Below, piece by piece: positions 20,870 through 22,238 of a stretch of DNA of 22,238 nucleotides; the first letter of the stretch is position 1, and each line of letters begins with the position of its first letter. The notes under the pieces were generated by a model. It was not told the origin of the DNA, did not search any database, and saw nothing but the letters and a program-made list of their open reading frames with translations. The stretch is from Pleurobrachia bachei (Eukaryota > Ctenophora > Tentaculata > Cydippida > Pleurobrachiidae). Both the position numbers and the translations under genes were made by a program. The DNA lies in the NCBI GenBank assembly GCA_000695325.1, contig AVPN01000404.1, positions 11,525 to 33,762 on the forward strand, written 5' to 3'.

Positions 20870-20995
20870 TCATATGGGGGGTGGGGACCATCATATTGTA
20901 TGTATAGGGGGGGGGGGTCTACAACCGATTTCCGGTACTACTGTCATGGATCATCATTATATCATATTGTATAGGGGGGGGGGTCTACGTACCTG
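20870..20995. repeat. G-run minisatellite upstream of block A
   Basis: Two to three units of CATCATATTGTATGTATA, then 9-11 G, then TCTAC and TTTCCGGTACTA, related to the array at 19805-19960. The G tracts are longer here. It separates the head-to-head genes. Confidence 0.85.
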
Positions 20996-21229
20996 GATTA
21001 TGCCTACGTGGAGAAAACCCTAGTGGAGACTTCGAAGCAGCTCGAGAAGCAGCCCCCGCATTATTCCATATTAGGGCAACACCTCCCCGCCCTAGTCCTC
21101 ACTTTTCAAACTCTTGCTTCTTCCCTGTTTTCCTTGCTTCACCACCATCCTGTCACGTCATATCATGGTACTTGTTATGTTCTAACCCTCCTTTTACATT
21201 GACGTGAACTGTAGTCATAACTTGGCAAC
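20996..21229. other. intergenic stretch before the ERGIC-like gene
   Basis: This lies between the minisatellite and the ERGIC-like ATG. An open frame from 21008 to 21202 (64 codons) has no recognisable domain and I do not call it a gene. Promoter and 5' leader of the plus-strand gene should lie here, but no TATA box is evident. Confidence 0.5.
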
Positions 21230-21807
21230 ATGGGTTTGGACACCCTCCGTAAGCTTGATCTATATAAAAAGATCCCTCATGACCTGACGAAGGGGACCCT
21301 TATCGGTGCTTTCGTGTCAGTCGGATGCACCGCTCTCATAGGTTCGTCCACCGTGATTTGCCTTCTTCAAATTGGTTTACGTATGATACAGTCAAACCTC
21401 GATTTACCAGAACCCTTCTATTTACAAAATTCCTTCTCCCCACGGGAGAAGTCCGGTAAATCGGGGAAGGTTTGACTGTAAATGTGTATATTCAGTTTAC
21501 TTGATGTTTGCCGAGTTGGTCCTCTACTCCAATGGGTCCCTTGAAACTAGTATTTTCGTGTCTTACCTGAAGCAAGAGGAAGATATCCCCTTGAGGTACA
21601 ATTCTACCACCATGGTTTCCATGGTTACCATGATGCACTCTCAATTTCCATTGAACTCCTCCTCTAAAACTGCCATCAAAACAAGTGAAAATAATCACTT
21701 GCAGGGTCAATATGACGATACTGGATAAGTCATGTCACGACGTGAAGATCGATATCAAAAACACCCATGGGCATACAGAAAATGTTAAGTCCGTTGCCAA
21801 AATTCAG
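21230..21807 (+). CDS. ERGIC1-like ER-Golgi membrane protein, N-terminal exons (partial)
   Basis: Three exons: 21230-21341, 21496-21595 and 21705-21807, joined in phases 1 and 2. The ATG has A at -3 and G at +4. Residues 1-37 include KLDLYKKIPHDLTKGTLIGA, the conserved amphipathic start of ERGIC-family proteins. A transmembrane segment of about 25 residues follows, running into YLMFAELVLY across the first junction. Next come SNGSLETSIF and, across the second junction, LRVNMTILDKSCHDVKIDIK NTHGH, which fits the ERGIC_N pattern of LNIT..LPC..V.LDI.D..G. About 105 residues are visible; family members run near 290-380, so the gene continues right of the window or in a later exon. ERGIC proteins cycle between ER and Golgi and help load cargo. 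The family is clear; ERGIC1 versus ERGIC2/3 is less so. Confidence 0.8.
21389..21478. mobile_element. 90-bp pogo/Tigger-like MITE in ERGIC intron 1
   Basis: Terminal inverted repeats start CAGTCAAACCTCGATTTACC on the left and end in the matching GGTAAATCGGGGAAGGTTTGACTG on the right; the right arm has a small insertion. TA flanks both sides (21387-21388 and 21479-21480), as expected for Tc1/mariner-superfamily target sites. CAG-Y-CAAACCTCGATT termini are typical of pogo/Tigger elements. No transposase is present, so it is non-autonomous. Confidence 0.8.
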
Positions 21808-22238
21808 GTAAAAATGACTACGGATAATCCTTTACACCCCTAACCGAACTCTAGCGCTGTAAAGTCTTATCAGTTGTCAGGCAGTCCGCTAACATTGATT
21901 TTTTAAACATTACGCGTCTTAGATCGCATCGTAGGCAATTTTTTCCCTGCCCGGGTGGATGCCGAAGGCATCCGCCCGGATGCCTTTTTGCTTTGCAAAA
22001 AGGCATAGCAGGGTTAGGATTCGAAAACGACATTTTGGTATATTAACTAATCGGTAGAGGGACATTTTATGTCACACTATTGCTAGGGGCAACGGTACAG
22101 CCGCGCACACAGTGATGACCTGCTCCTTCATCAAACACATCAATGGCACGTTTTCAGGAAATGTGTGGCGCGCAATGTGGCTGTGTGACGCGCAATTTAG
22201 TGTTACTAAAACACAAGGATTTGTTCTATACTGTTTGT
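21808..22238 (+). other. intron or downstream sequence of the ERGIC-like gene
   Basis: The sequence follows a GTAAAA donor. No exon with convincing homology is seen. One weak candidate starts after TTTTCAG at about 22158 and stays open in phase 0 to the window end, but it does not look like the next ERGIC region. The compact foldback element 21945-22013 lies inside. Confidence 0.5.
21945..22013. other. 69-nt T-shaped foldback (three-way junction)
   Basis: An outer 6-bp stem (CCCTGC 21945-21950 with GCAGGG 22008-22013) encloses two adjacent hairpins. Hairpin 1 is 21951-21979: a 13-bp stem with one G-T pair and a GAA loop. Hairpin 2 is 21980-22006: a perfect 12-bp stem with a TTT loop. Only seven of the 69 bases are unpaired. 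It could be a cruciform-forming DNA element, the end of a small mobile element or a structured RNA; nothing beside it decides which. Confidence 0.75.

Noticed and set aside
21008-21202. 64-codon plus-strand frame before the ERGIC-like gene
   Set aside because: It has no recognisable domain, no splice-site support and no homologue elsewhere in the window; it is more likely promoter or leader sequence.
1-22238. tRNA, rRNA or snRNA genes
   Set aside because: No cloverleaf with A and B boxes, no rRNA core sequence and no snRNA motif was seen on either strand.

Overview
This is eukaryotic nuclear DNA. It has a low-to-moderate GC level, short exons with clean GT-AG boundaries (many GTAAGT donors), a microsatellite, minisatellites, a small pogo/Tigger-like inverted-repeat element, and extracellular-type protein modules (signal peptide, PAN/apple-like, EGF-like, kringle). 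The module mix suggests an animal or a close relative of animals. I cannot name the species, and a protist with a kringle/PAN repertoire is not excluded.

Almost all of the window (about 394 to 20504) is one minus-strand gene family. By joining exons so that splice sites and reading phase agree, I reconstruct an ancestral gene of 30 exons (called E1 to E30 here, 5' to 3', right to left). It encodes about 1,674 residues with a total coding length of 5,025 nt, a multiple of three. Order: signal peptide (E1), unrecognised regions (E2-E4), PAN/apple-like Cys-rich exon (E5), EGF-like segment (E7-E8), unrecognised beta-rich stretch (E9-E14), degenerate kringle-like pair (E15-E16), small Cys-rich segment (E17-E18), unrecognised exons (E19-E23), kringle (E24-E25) running into a long exon with a furin-type RGKR site, and E26-E30 to the stop. 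I do not recognise the gene as a named family. A secreted adhesive or receptor-like protein is an inference.

The gene is broken into partly duplicated blocks. From right to left: block A (E1 and part of E2), block B (E1-E5 and part of E6), block C (E3-E8), block D (part of E2, E3, E4, part of E5), then the main block (E2-E25), followed by a 2-kb tandem duplication of E26-E30 with a partial E25 between the two copies. Copies of C and the main block appear identical over 2.4 kb, introns included. Either the duplications are very recent or the assembly has put repeats or alleles in series. Several junctions keep splice phase, so hybrid transcripts are possible.

The strangest signal is in the right copy of the 2-kb duplication. 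Exactly 50 bases (3805-3854) are the base-by-base complement, NOT reversed, of the matching bases in the left copy (1812-1861). No inversion can make this, and it puts a stop codon in E26. I read it as a sequence-record artefact until reads prove otherwise.

At the right edge an ERGIC-family membrane trafficking gene begins on the plus strand (from 21230, three exons visible), head-to-head with block A. Its first intron carries the inverted-repeat element. The sequence after its third exon holds a compact 69-nt element that can fold into a T-shaped three-way junction (21945-22013).
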